Positions 49,571 through 60,663 of a stretch of DNA of 64,000 bases are shown here, piece by piece. The notes below the pieces were generated by a model. The model worked only from the letters and a program-made list of their open reading frames with translations. It was not told the origin of the DNA and made no database searches. The position numbers and the translations under genes were made by a program. The stretch's first letter is position 1; every line of letters begins with the position of its first letter. The stretch comes from Ascaris suum (taxonomy: Eukaryota > Nematoda > Chromadorea > Rhabditida > Ascarididae), in the NCBI GenBank assembly GCA_013433145.1, contig CM024187.1, positions 806,001 to 870,000 on the forward strand, written 5' to 3'.

Positions 49571-50649
49571 ATCGTATAATGGTCGATAAATTCTTAAACT
49601 TTTAAAATTTTTCTAGTTTTCCTGAATCGGTGCATGGGCTTATAAATTCCAGTAATATCCTCGAAAGTATGTGCTATGACAGTTTTTTGAGGTCCATGTT
49701 ATTTTGCTCAAAGTTATACTTCCTGTACCAATAACCCAAATGGCAGTTGTCATCAACGCCAACGGGGTTACCTCTGAGGCTTTACAGTATTTTAGATTCT
49801 GTTCAATTCAATGCATCTTTCCGTATACTTTTCATAAACTATAGTCCAATGCTTCCTGACTTATGGCTCTTTCGATTCAATCTAAAGTGCTAATTTGAAT
49901 AAATAAATGAAACAAAACAACGCACTTCTTGTTGATTGAAAAAAACATCCCAAATATGAAATTTCTTCACTAGAGTCAAATACATAATTATTGATCTCGC
50001 ATATATAACACAACATACAGTAGGCGATGGCTAGTGAATCCCGTTTCAATAGTGATGCATAAAGAGTTGCTTCCTCCAAGTGGAACTCTCGACGGTATGC
50101 GATTCTCGAAAAGTGGGCGATTCTCTGAAGTCGATCTCCATGACATTTACGTTGCACCTGCTTGAATGCACCCACAAATACAACTTGAATAGCACTAAAT
50201 CGATATTTGTGAAAAAAAAAATAGAATAGACCGAGTGAGGTAACAATGCAAGGGTTCATGAAAACAGCTTCTATTTTCGAGTTTAAAACATTGTACAATG
50301 GAAACCGGAAGAACACAAACAAGAAGAAATCAACCCAGAAAGCACAGTATTTACAATTTAAACTCTATCTATAAGAATGTTTTAACAGCACATCTGTACG
50401 CAAAAGATGCTATAAATTCATACAACTACTGGTAGAAAAAGAAATCAACGACGACTACACCCGAAACATTCAAGCGTGCGTGTGATTACGCGTAAAATGT
50501 TCGGACGAGCGGAGAAATGAAAGGAAAACAACGGTTAACTGAGCGGTAAAAAACGACAATGACAACGATGGGAAGATTGAGATCGTTACAAACGAGGGGT
50601 CGATGGTTGATGTGCATGCGTCGATTGCGACGCTGGGCGATGTTAAAAC

Positions 50650-51082
50650 CTGCATTCAGCACACAATCGATTGCACTTTTATATTTTCCATGTGCGCAAA
50701 GTTTCATGTACCAACGATATTTGTACCTAGAGCATTTTCCTAGAAGAAGGATAGGCGGAAAGTGTGGAGGTGGGGAAAGGCGGCAGGGCGAGGAGAGAGT
50801 GGATGAATGGGGACCTGCTTTCGCTCTAGTAAAATGCTCCAGCAGGCTGAGAAACTGGCCACCCTGTAAATCAAAAGCGAAATTATGCCTTCCGTTACTT
50901 AATATGGATTTGTACTATTCCCCTAATTGGTTGTTTTGCTACGTCAGATACGATGGATCATTTCCTCACCTTCACAAGTCTGCCTTCATATTCGCAGTCG
51001 ACATTACTTCGTATTCCCACAATAGTGCTCGATCTCTTGTGGACACCATCAGAGACATCATAAAGTGTCGATCTCTTACGAC
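50650..51082 (-). CDS. unrecognised gene, three phase-consistent exons
   Basis: Exons 51082-50970 (donor AAG|GTGAGG), 50863-50815 (acceptor TTTACAG, donor CAG|GTCCCC) and 50739-50650 (acceptor TTCTTCTAG, donor CAG|GTTTTA) join in frame. They read RSSTIVGIRSNVDCEYEGRL, GGQFLSLLEHFTRAKA and KCSRYKYRWYMKLCAHGKY. A rival frame exists: the first exon can start at CCTTTTCAG (about 51118) and read HSSYEKVVRDRHFMMSLMVS, using a GTGAAG donor four bases earlier, then ending early in the third exon. Both frames look like protein, so a gene is likely but its frame is unsettled. Neither the family nor the ends are known. Confidence 0.35.
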
Positions 51083-51118
51083 CTTTTCATAACTGGAGTG
51101 GTTAAAGGTGAGCAGGCT

Positions 51119-54100
51119 GACTCGGCAGAGCAGATACCTGAAAAGGCACTCACAGGTAGTGTAATACTTTCATAATGCATCGTGCTACTTTCTAATGTAG
51201 TAACGTTCTAACTTTGAACCTCGAGAAAATATCAACATAAGCGCTTAAGTAGAGTATTGCATAGTAGGCGTCGAAAACAAAAGCAGAATTTAGTTGTTGG
51301 TGCATAAAAAACACCTGAAACTGTATGGAAATTTATTTACTATCGAAAATGACAAGAAACAGGTCGTCGATTCTGAAAATTGGAGAATCCATTATATCCC
51401 TATAAACATAATAATCTAGTGGGCTAAAACTGAAAACTGCTATTATCGCTTCATAATATGTATACCTACCATTTCGCACGAGTTTTCCAAGGTAATCTTG
51501 TGGTGTATTGTTTCATTGAATCAACCGGTTCATGTCATCCTTTGCGTGAGGGAAACAAATTTGACTATTATATTCCATAATCAATGAGATACATTACGTA
51601 ATAAACGCCTGCCGGCAATGCTCTCCGTGCTTACGTAACTAGCAGCTGTTTAAGGCACAATACAAAGAGTAAAAGCGATCAAGACTATCTCTCTTTATTT
51701 TGTCAGCTAAGCTTAGAAAACTTCTTCTAATTACTCATATTTTGGCACATATTGAGTTCATAATTTTTTTTGGCATTACATAAGGCAACGAATAATTTGC
51801 ATAGAAACGTTGCAATCATATTAGTTGAGTTGGACCACCAAATACTATTTAAAAGTGTATTCGCCATCGACAGCTTGACGCTAACAAGTTTTCTTTATGT
51901 TGCTTATTTTATCTAATGTTCTGACATAGAGTATTTGTGTTTTCTTGTGATGCGATGGATTCAGATTTTGGTCCGTAGGGCCATTGTCGACAGATCATTG
52001 AGCGTAATACTCGATAAGTTGTCACTCCTTGCAGTTGCCGCTTTGCGCTGTGATTAATGAGTGCGGCCATCGAGGAAGAAAAAGATTGAACGAAATACTA
52101 TATAACCTTAAATCCAGCAGCAGTGATTATAAAATTTCAACAGATGGGGCTAGCGCCTATGTTGAGAAAGAAGGCTGAATTTGAAGAAAGCTCGAAGAAT
52201 GGTGTCCCAGTGGTGATAGGAGAGGAAAGAGATAGGAAATAAAAAGTTAGACTTAAGAAAAACTTGTGCAAAAAGCATCTGTAAAAAGATTGGACCACGA
52301 GGAAAGATGTGCTGAGGACAAGTTAGCTGTATCTTTAAGTTTACGGATGTGGGCTAAGTCCGAGCAGAGATCTGAATTGAGAAGTGGGAATTGAGTTGTT
52401 TTATTCGTTTCTATTTTTTTTTTTGTAGTTTCTGTCTGCTCCAACAAAACGGTAGATCGCTCTTGCGAATAGATGAAGGCGTGACGCAACAAATCACACT
52501 CTCACCAATAATGCTTTCCGTTGAATCACAATACAGGAAGTGATGAAGCGCAAAATTTACTCCTAGTTACCTATTTCCTTGTTAGCGAAAAAAGGCATTT
52601 TTCACCTATAAATTCGCAATGCCTTTGATGCCGCTGATAAAAATAATACATATAAACGCTGTATTATTCTAAGAAATTGTCAACAATCGACTTCAAAACC
52701 GTTCTTACCTTTATGACGCTGAATGCACAAGTTTCCCCCCCTAAGTGAGAATAATTTGGCTTGATGTATGAAAATCGGCTTCGCCGGAAACGATTTTTAT
52801 CGTTCTAACGAGCACATATGGTGCACATTCCGAGAACTCGTTTAGTTATAAATATAAAACTGGAGGTTTCAAAATTGTTGTTCCCTTCCTTAATCCGACC
52901 TATATGTTTTTGCAACAATAAACAGGCTTTGAGATGCCACCAATTATACTTTCGTTGCAGAGTTTTACTGGCTGAAACGTCTGCAACGTTAGTTGAAGGT
53001 GAAATTTTTGGCATCAATGATCGAGTTACGATTCTTGCCTTTGTATATTTTCCAGTCGGCAGTGGACAATTTCTTGTTTATTTGGTGGCAACAGAAAGAA
53101 AAACTGTGGTACGACTATAGCTTGCTCGATGCAACGGTATGGAAATGCACAAACTTATGATTTGCTGCATGAATTTAACACATCCAACGCATCAAATGTA
53201 TCAATGCACCAAGCTTTTTAAAATTGATCCCGTTCATTAAAAAATTCGTTCATATCTTATCTATGGCTATAGAACGTTCTGACTCAGAGCTTTAAGCTTA
53301 TTTTCATAAAGTGATCGTTTATTGTGCCGGTAAGCAATTGGCTAAATTCGATAAGCATCTTTTTTTTCGGGCAAGCAAACAACATACAACATTGTAAAAA
53401 CATATGCTAAGCACAAGATGAATTATAGAAAAATAAATTGTTTTATGTGATTTTTTCAATACCGACTAAGAGGAAATAATGTTAGTGAAATAATGTTCGA
53501 CATTAATAGCCACCCCAAACGCTTCATAGATAAATGAGAACAGTTGTTTGTGCATTTGTGCAATTCTCCTCATTGTAATGCTTGCCTATATAAATTGGAT
53601 ACAACTGCTAGCTAAAGCAACAACACCCAATCCACTGAGAATGATTTCACGCTAAAGGCGGCTTTATAAAATCTTATACGTCTGGCAACAACTTTCCATG
53701 GCAGAGCCATCTGCAAGCTCATGTGCCCAGTTTGCTTTAAAACGATGGATAAGCTGTATTTTTGCTCTTATGGCATCCGAACATCGTCGATAACTGTTCA
53801 TATTTCCTCGTTTTAAGCTCATTTTGTTTAGCGAAGTTGCATTTGCACCATGTTTATTGTGCTCTGTTTAACGAGTAACATATATAATGCTTAACAGAGG
53901 CTTCAGTGATTATTGACCTTGCTTCCGAGGCAGTAATAAATTGCGAGCATTGTTCTGTAAGATATCCTCGTCCATATGGGATTGAATACAAGGTTTTATT
54001 TTTGAAGAAAGCCAAATATCGCGGAATAAAATGTTCTCCTGGCTGTTAGATAACAGCAAATTTTCCAACCATCACAGGTTTTTTTCCTGGAGGTAAATAA

Positions 54101-54500
54101 ACCTTGGAAGCCATTTGACATTTGCTGCTACTTCAAGTGGACGGTTAAGTGAAGATTTTAGGGAGGTCAGACATGGGGGCTAAAGCAGTTCGCATTGTAG
54201 ACTAAGTTTCAGCCAGTCACTGAAAGTGGACTGTTTCTACCTATGCTTCCATATTCTTTTACTGGTGCTACTGCTGTGCAGAAACTATTTACATATCAAC
54301 GTTACCGGTGTGAGCCAACATATGCAACAATTATTCAGTCGTCACGCCAACCAATTTGCATACTTACTAATACTAACACCAAACAGAATACTGTCGACGT
54401 CAGTCGGCGAAACGGTAACAAAAATAAAATACAAAATCACATCAAATAACAAATGAACGAGACGAAAGATTTCGTAATAGAGTTTTTTATGAAAAATACA
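51119..54500. other. no supported gene
   Basis: AT-rich. Minus-strand frames at 52253-52492 and 52805-53017, and a plus-strand frame at 52818-53120, are open, but none shows a domain or a linked exon. Confidence 0.35.
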
Positions 54501-54515
54501 AAATAATAAGAAATA

Positions 54516-54634
54516 AAAAAAGAAAAAAAAAGAAAGAAAAAACAAAAACAAAAAAAAAAAAAAAAAAAAAAAAACATTTGTTCATAAGATAGAATGAATG
54601 ATAGATAGTACAAAAAAAAAAAAAAAAAAAAAAA
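54516..54634. repeat. A-rich tract with two long poly(A) runs
   Basis: Interrupted A/AG-rich sequence containing two A runs of more than 20 bases, directly before the strand-asymmetric block. Confidence 0.9.
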
Positions 54635-54639
54635 ATCTG

Positions 54640-55664
54640 GGCATCACATCCTCCGTCCACTAGTGCCACTTATCCTTTCAGAGTACGCTAGTCTTAGTGC
54701 ACACATTCAATTTTGGTCACACAACCAGCCCAATTCCCCCATTGCTGCCGATACTACTTTGTCGCATTTTCTCCGCACAAACAGATCCTCTGTTGTCAGC
54801 CTCCGGTACCCGCCTACCCTCAAACCACCCCCTATAATTCATCCACCGACGAATCCGAAACCGCGAACACATGAAGGGCGACAGTTCAAATTTACTAGCT
54901 GCAACAAAGCCGCCATTGCTTACAATTCCATTCTCGACACGACGTAGAAAGATACCCTACAAGTATGATCGCCAGAGCCTTTCTTCGGCTTCCACCCTTC
55001 CCATGTACTTTCCCCTTGACACCCTGCTCCTTACCCCACAACATTTTCCTATATATGAAGCCCATAGGTTCCCCACTTACGCTGGCTTTCATGTTCATTC
55101 CCCCCTCTGCTACAACAGCGACCCTTATTAGTATTCGTATCCATCAAACTGAACTCAAATTTAGCCCACACCACCCCAATTGCCGAAAACTCAATCCACC
55201 CAGCCCCTTACTCCGTCTTCAACTGAGCTGACAGAGGACTGCGATCCAAAATGCATACCCGCCTTATCTCACCACCCTCCGATAAAAGATAAAGCGAACA
55301 TATCCAGCGCCAAGATCCGTACCCAAACTTCGCCAACCATGCTAGCCCTAACGTTACTCCCAAGATTTCTTTCCTTATACAATCTACGATCATTTTAACT
55401 CATAATACACTCAAAATGTCTCAGGAATCGGCCCACGAGCCGGCTTTCAGTACCCCTTCCTCCTTTACTGGTCAGATAGTCTCATCCAAGAAAAACATAC
55501 CCACTCTCCACTCCACCTCACCCTTATCAATGCCAATGATATGGAAAAGGAGTCGGATTCCTATCTCCCTAAAAATATCTCCCAAAGACCGTGCTCCCAT
55601 CGCTAGCCACAGTGAAATACAAGTGGATTTACTCGAAGTCAAATCAATGCAAAGTGAATTGTAA
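54640..55664. other. strand-asymmetric block: A/C-rich plus strand, G/T-rich minus strand
   Basis: For about 1 kb the plus strand is poor in G and rich in C and A, unlike anything else in the window, and no short repeat unit explains it. The skew removes stop codons and so yields overlapping open frames on both strands, for example an 82-codon plus-strand ATG frame at 55416-55664 starting MSQESAHEPAFSTPSSF. These are doubtful. Its right end overlaps the last exon of the minus-strand gene at 55472-56119. Confidence 0.55.
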
Positions 55665-56119
55665 TAGTGTATTTATACCATACCTTCGAAGAGCTTGTCA
55701 CAATGCATACATATCAATGAGGTAAAAGAAGTTCCCTCACCACCTGTATCCCCCACTTCTTGATCTAAATTGGTGTCCACATCTCGAACAATGAAATCCG
55801 GGCGCATTAGTTTCGACTTAAAGAATAAGACGTATATGTACCCCAGAATCCCATTCAATACCGGTCCGAAAACATCATCTGTACAAGCTGTCGATGCTGG
55901 ATGTAAAATGGGACCGAGACCCACAAAAGAGGACTGAATGTTTCACAGGGCGCAAAATCCACTTCATGCATCTGACGTTTCGAGCTTCTCATGCGTCGGA
56001 CCGACAGAGCCGATTTGCATACGTAGTTGTTTTTGATGACAGTTTTTTGAGGAGCCGTATCGGGAATAACGATATTCTTTCCTCCTATTCTGTTCTCTTT
56101 CTACGCCTTTCAGAAGCAT
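55472..56119 (-). CDS. unrecognised three-exon gene, 146 aa, one membrane segment
   Basis: Exons 56119-56023 (ATG; donor CTAC|GTATGC), 55896-55684 (acceptor CATCCAG, donor GAAG|GTATGG) and 55602-55472 (acceptor GGCTAG, stop TGA) total 441 nt, an exact codon multiple, with introns of 126 and 81 nt. The first exon is basic (VEREQNRRKEYRYSRYG). The second has a hydrophobic segment (VFGPVLNGILGYIYVLFF), an acidic part (DVDTNLDQEVGD) and a CMHC pair. The third reads SLGDIFREIGIRLLFHIIGI and ends EVEWRVGMFFLDETI. The start could lie further upstream. No family recognised. Confidence 0.45.
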
Positions 56120-56737
56120 CTCATTAGAAGAGAAAAGAATCGATGTCTTCAAAGAAAGATTTGCTTCTTTTAAACTGTTCTTGTGAAAGGTTCAACTGGA
56201 ACAAAAAAAGGCAGAAAGCCTTCCCAAAAATTGGATTGGGATATCGCTAGTTGATACTCTCATCGAAAATATCCCATCAGTGTTTTTCTTTTAGCTCATA
56301 AACAACGTTCACCTATGCTGTCTTACCTACTTACGATTTTTATGGCTTGTTTTTTTTTTAGTCACTACGTGAAATTTAGGGACACGGGCTTAATGTTCCC
56401 AATTCATAATCGTCCGCTTCTATAGGAATTTCTATGAAAGGGCCAGAAATCTTCCCTAAGCAATTATTCTACTCGTCTAGAACATTTGTAATCATGGTCT
56501 CAAAGCGTAATCAGTATGTGTTAAACTGTGATGATCACTAGTATCAACTAGAAGGACGAAAGGATGTGAAAATATTCGCTTTCCTTGAGCATATTTTTCA
56601 CGAAAGCTTGTCTTGCAAAACGATGCGTTTTGAGCAAAATTTTCTTTCTTTTTCCACAAAACTTCTAACCTTTCGTCATCTTCGAGCATCTGTTCTCGTC
56701 TTGATGGATGCTCTTATTAACTGTAACAGAAAATTTC

Positions 56738-59249
56738 ATGCTATCGCTCTTCTCTTGTTAAGTTTACTTATCCGTGTATTGATTTCCGATGTCCGGTTAA
56801 AGTACTGCTTCTGCTGTGCGTCGTTGTCGTTGTTACCTATGGCAAACTCCAAACGATCACCGTCAAGGGTCAACTAGCGTGCGACAACAAATCCGTCCAG
56901 AACGTTAATGTGGAACTTCGAGAAGCCGACACCTGTGCGTACTTAAATATAACTATATTTATTATCGACATTCATTGTGTGTGTTTAGTTAGTCAAACTC
57001 GAAGCAGCGAACACGGCACTTCAAGAAATTTCCTAACCAATGACTCCGGAAAGTGTTTTATTAAGTTAGCGATAGCGACGGTGAGATGATTTTAATTCAT
57101 CGCGGCTTCCAATAATTTCCAATGAAGTTTCACAGAGAAAGATGCCTTTTAAAGTGGACCGTAATTTTCCCACCTTTACTATCGGATCCCTTCTGATATA
57201 AACGTCGAAATGTCGTTATGAAAATATTTCACGTGATTATCGCAAAACGATTAAAACAAGCCGGCACTCAGAAATTCATTAGTTTGGAGAGAATTCTTCC
57301 CACGATTTGTCGTTTGTATAGATTTATGTAAATGAAGTAATACTCTTAAAGTGGATCCTGATGACTCGCTGGGAACAACTCACTCGGACAGGAAGGGACA
57401 CTTCGAAGTAAGCGGACAGGAGGATGAAGTGGGTAGCATTGAGCCTTACCTTCGTATAACCCACAATTGCGATGGTGGCACCATCAATCCGAGAGCGATA
57501 TTTTGTTCCTTTGTCTACCTAGCACGCGTTTTGTCAACGCAAAATAGCAAAGCTAAACTCATTTATGGTTTACCATTTTCCACTGTCTTTTGACAAGTAG
57601 GGACATCCGTGCCAACATAACAAAAATTAACCTGTTTATATGGCTTTCAAAATATAACTATAACAGCAAGATAAATTATCACTCGTACAAGTAAGATTTT
57701 AGCTGCCTTCTTGCTCACTTCAACGTTGCGGTGATCAACGCTCTAATGTATAAGACTAGTGATCAACGCGACTAGTGATCACACTCTAGTTTCGAATTTG
57801 AAGCGATTTGACGCGACAGTAATTCAAGGGATAAGCGAGGCAAATCAGTGCCAGAAACGTTCAATCAACGTTTTGCATTTTTCAGCATGAGTTTATCGTG
57901 ACACTTCTTGGGCACTATTGTGAATGCTTCTTCACCTTAGATAGTTTCAAAGCAACATATGCGGTTGCTCCCTCTAGCCATGCTGCTTATCGTTCAACTG
58001 AACCGAAATGTATACGTTAATCGTTGCACATTGTTTCGACTACCTGTCTGAGGTCTAAATAAAAACACTGTCATAGGTGGACTTTTTCCTTGCTCCCTAT
58101 TGCTATTTACAGATATTTACTCTGAAAACCTGCATGTTCTTTCATAAGTCGTCTTTTTTGATTTCAAAAGCAAGGAATTTTTTTCAAAGTGTACAATGGA
58201 AAAAGTAGAAGTTTTTCGATTACAAACAATTCTCCAGTTTTCTTATTCAGCAGTTAAAGAGTTCAATATCTTCCTAGACAGTTATAATATCTATTTTTGC
58301 GTACCGTTAAATAGTATAGTGAAGGATAAAATAAGCAAAGCGGTCGTGCTTCCACTCACGTTTGTGTTTTCTTTTGCTTCTCCTCTCAGTATCCATATGA
58401 GTTCATTAACAATGCCGATGCCGATGTATAGCGCTAATGTCCAACCGTTAGAGTGCTGAAAGGAGGTTCGATAGCTGCATAATTGCAAATAGCCAAGTCC
58501 TAGAATGAAATGCAACCGAGCCATGATTGCAACGATTATATTTTGTTTTGAAATAGCCTATCGCTTAAGGCAAAGTAATCGTCACGCCATATTTCATATT
58601 GTTGTAAAGTGGGGGGGGGGGGGGAGCGGAGGAGGGAGGAAGGAAAGGGATATGGAAGAGGAGGCTGATTTGCGCAGGACTTGTCTTGGGGAAAAAGACA
58701 ATGATCGACTTTAAATTTTTCCATGCAAATAAAATAAGAACTTTCGTTTTCATCATGCCAGTATGAAATCTCTGCTTTCCATACTACTCATAAACAAGCA
58801 AATATTTGAAATTTTTCAATGCAGTTAACTTGTGCTGCACCACTCAAAATTCCTAAAATTTGTCGGAATTTCCGACAGTTTTTATACGGAGCGCCACCAT
58901 TATTGGCTTTCAGGCTAACTTTCTTGCATAACAGGAGTTTGAGCTCAGTTTAGTATGCGACACAAGCGCTAAACAGCAGATATGCGACTGTTGGTGCCAT
59001 TTTAGGCTCCTTCTCAAGTTCCTTTTACTACTAGCTAAATTGTTACTACTTCTGCTTGACAAAATATGCATCTATTTCCAGTCATTCTTTTTGCCTCGCT
59101 TCAATGCTGTTGCTGAGAATAACTATTTGCAGAAATGCACAATCGTTGACGACTATCGCATTCCCAAGGAGCATATCAACGGAATCTACGATAGGGGTAT
59201 CGTCAGCCTCAATATTGCCACAGAAGTGCATAAGAAGACATGCACCTAA
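56738..59249 (+). CDS. ttr-like: transthyretin-like (TTL/TTR) secreted protein, about 146 aa
   Basis: Exons: 56738-56756 (ATG, with TAACAG eight bases before as a likely trans-splice site), 56803-56934, 57352-57494 and 59133-59249 (stop TAA). The protein has a signal peptide (MLSLFSLLLLLCVVVVVTYG), then the TTL signature: ITVKGQLACDNKSVQNVNVE, LREADTLDPDD, GHFEVSGQEDEV, EPYLRITHNCDGGTINPR, KCTIVDDYRIPKEHING, and the tail VSLNIATEVHKKTCT. TTLs are a large nematode-specific family of small extracellular beta-sandwich proteins related in fold to transthyretin; some bind phosphatidylserine or act in signalling. Exon 3 ends in phase only by a GC donor (CGAGA, then GCGATA). The first GT donor in phase, 18 bases on, would add six residues at a conserved spot. 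Intron 1 is only 46 nt and its acceptor (GGTTAAAG) is weak; without it the signal frame has no ATG. Confidence 0.85.
58360..58524 (-). CDS. membrane-protein exon nested antisense in TTL intron 3
   Basis: An ATG frame of 55 codons ends exactly at an AAC|GTGAGT donor. It has a membrane-like segment (WTLALYIGIGIVNELIWIL) and follows MARLHFILGLGYLQLCSY. Read on unspliced it reaches 77 codons with a second hydrophobic stretch. Possibly the first exon of a multi-pass protein such as a chemoreceptor, but the next exon was not found. Confidence 0.35.
58611..58624. repeat. poly(G) run
   Basis: Homopolymer of about 14 G on the plus strand, inside TTL intron 3. Confidence 0.9.
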
Positions 59250-59925
59250 GAATTCATTCAAAGAAGTGACCCTTTCCTAAAAACAACCAACTTTCCTTTT
59301 GCAGACTTTTTTTTTAAAATAAGCACTCCAGTTGTTTAATCTTATCGCATTTATATTGCATATTGAAATGTTGCATTTATCGAATACATGCAATGAATAT
59401 TTTGGTATGTGACTATTGTGCAATTTATAAAGGTTGAGTTTACTGGAGATGCTTTTCCATAAACAAATGCAATAACGTTTCAGCAAAAAAGATAGATTGA
59501 AGGAGGTATAGTTGCAATAATTTGTTAAGCAATTTGTTCAGCTCGGTGCCGCATATGCGACCTTGCAATTGTGATACACATGAATCTAACTTAGTATTAC
59601 TGAAAGCCTATCGATAAATCACTTCAACGAAGCCGCTGTTTCCAATAAACGAACAATCCATGCCTTAATGCAATACTGTCTTCAACATCCTTTGTTACAA
59701 GATGACCTAAAACTTCTTACACAGGCTTTATTCCGTCACATAGCGAAGCGATTTACGGACTTTTGTTTGTGGGCTTAAAAGGACCTTTTGGGTTAAAGTA
59801 CAGCCTCAAAATTCCCTCCATCTGCCTCATTGCGGTCCCACGATAGGGTCCAGAACTTGTTCAATTTTTTTCGGACAGTTCAGTTGAATTTGATTCCCAG
59901 GTGTGCTTCAATGACCGTTTCATAC

Positions 59926-60082
59926 CTCTGTGTGGTTGTTTGAAGGCAGAGCATGCCGTTGCCTCTTGATAACTTGAAATAGATAATTCGAGGAGACTGA
60001 GGTTAAGCAAATATGTGGCCATTTCTGAACATAAATGAATTAAGGTAACGAAATCGACATGAGCCTTCAGCCCACTCCGCAA
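59926..60082 (-). CDS. possible cyclin-box exon (fragment)
   Basis: A minus-strand frame reads LKAHVDFVTLIHLCSEMATY, then LLNLSLLELSISSYQEAT, ACSAF, and ends at AGAG|GTATGA in phase 1. It resembles the C-terminal cyclin fold of A/B-type cyclins ('skv.......larYLlELslld..f..y.ps.iAaaAl'), a structural repeat that holds cyclin-dependent kinases active. The PS and ALxLA residues usual after it are changed. The acceptor (TAAAAG after a poly-G) is weak and no other cyclin exon was found within a kilobase, so it may be a pseudogene fragment. Confidence 0.33.
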
Positions 60083-60519
60083 CTTTTACCCCCCCCCCCT
60101 CCCATTGTCTTGTGAGTGGCAAGTGCAGAACCCTGTTTGAAACGCTGAGCGCTGGCTCTCGAAACCATTCATGTTCCAAGAGAGCACAACATTCTCAGAA
60201 TGCGTCTGCACCAAATTTCATTTGAGGGCGTTTTTGTCTAAACCTCCATGTTAGGAAGAGTTTTGCGCTTGCGCCAAACCTTCAAAAGCGTTTTGCCTTC
60301 TCCTGTAATTCCAAGCTAAACCATGAGTTTACTTTGAATTTTAATTTTATCTCCACGATCTCGCTTGTGCCAAGAAATCTGCAGTCCACCCCCTATCATT
60401 CTGGTAGTTTTGCCTTTGCTCAATCGTGAATAGTTTTGTGTTGGAAAAGAGGATCTTTTTAGTGAACACTTTTTGTAAACTGATCCTCAGCAACTTGTCT
60501 GTAGCGAGCTACTTTTTAA

Positions 60520-60564
60520 TATATATATAAATATATATATATATAATAATATATAATATATAAT

Positions 60565-60616
<52 letters not shown>

Positions 60617-60618
60617 AT

Positions 60619-60653
<35 letters not shown>

Positions 60654-60663
60654 AAAATATATA
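60520..60663. repeat. (AT)n tract with AAT/AAAT interruptions, about 144 bp
   Basis: Third long AT repeat of the window. It generates spurious Tyr-Ile frames on the minus strand. Confidence 0.95.

Noticed and set aside
50559..51092. Longest ORF of the window, 177 codons, plus strand
   Set aside because: No domain, an unusual basic start, and the opposite strand carries spliced exons with good signals; probably a shadow.
54663..55664. Four overlapping plus-strand ORFs of 72-94 codons
   Set aside because: The G-poor composition suppresses stop codons; the frames overlap one another and show only low-complexity Pro/Ser/Thr protein.
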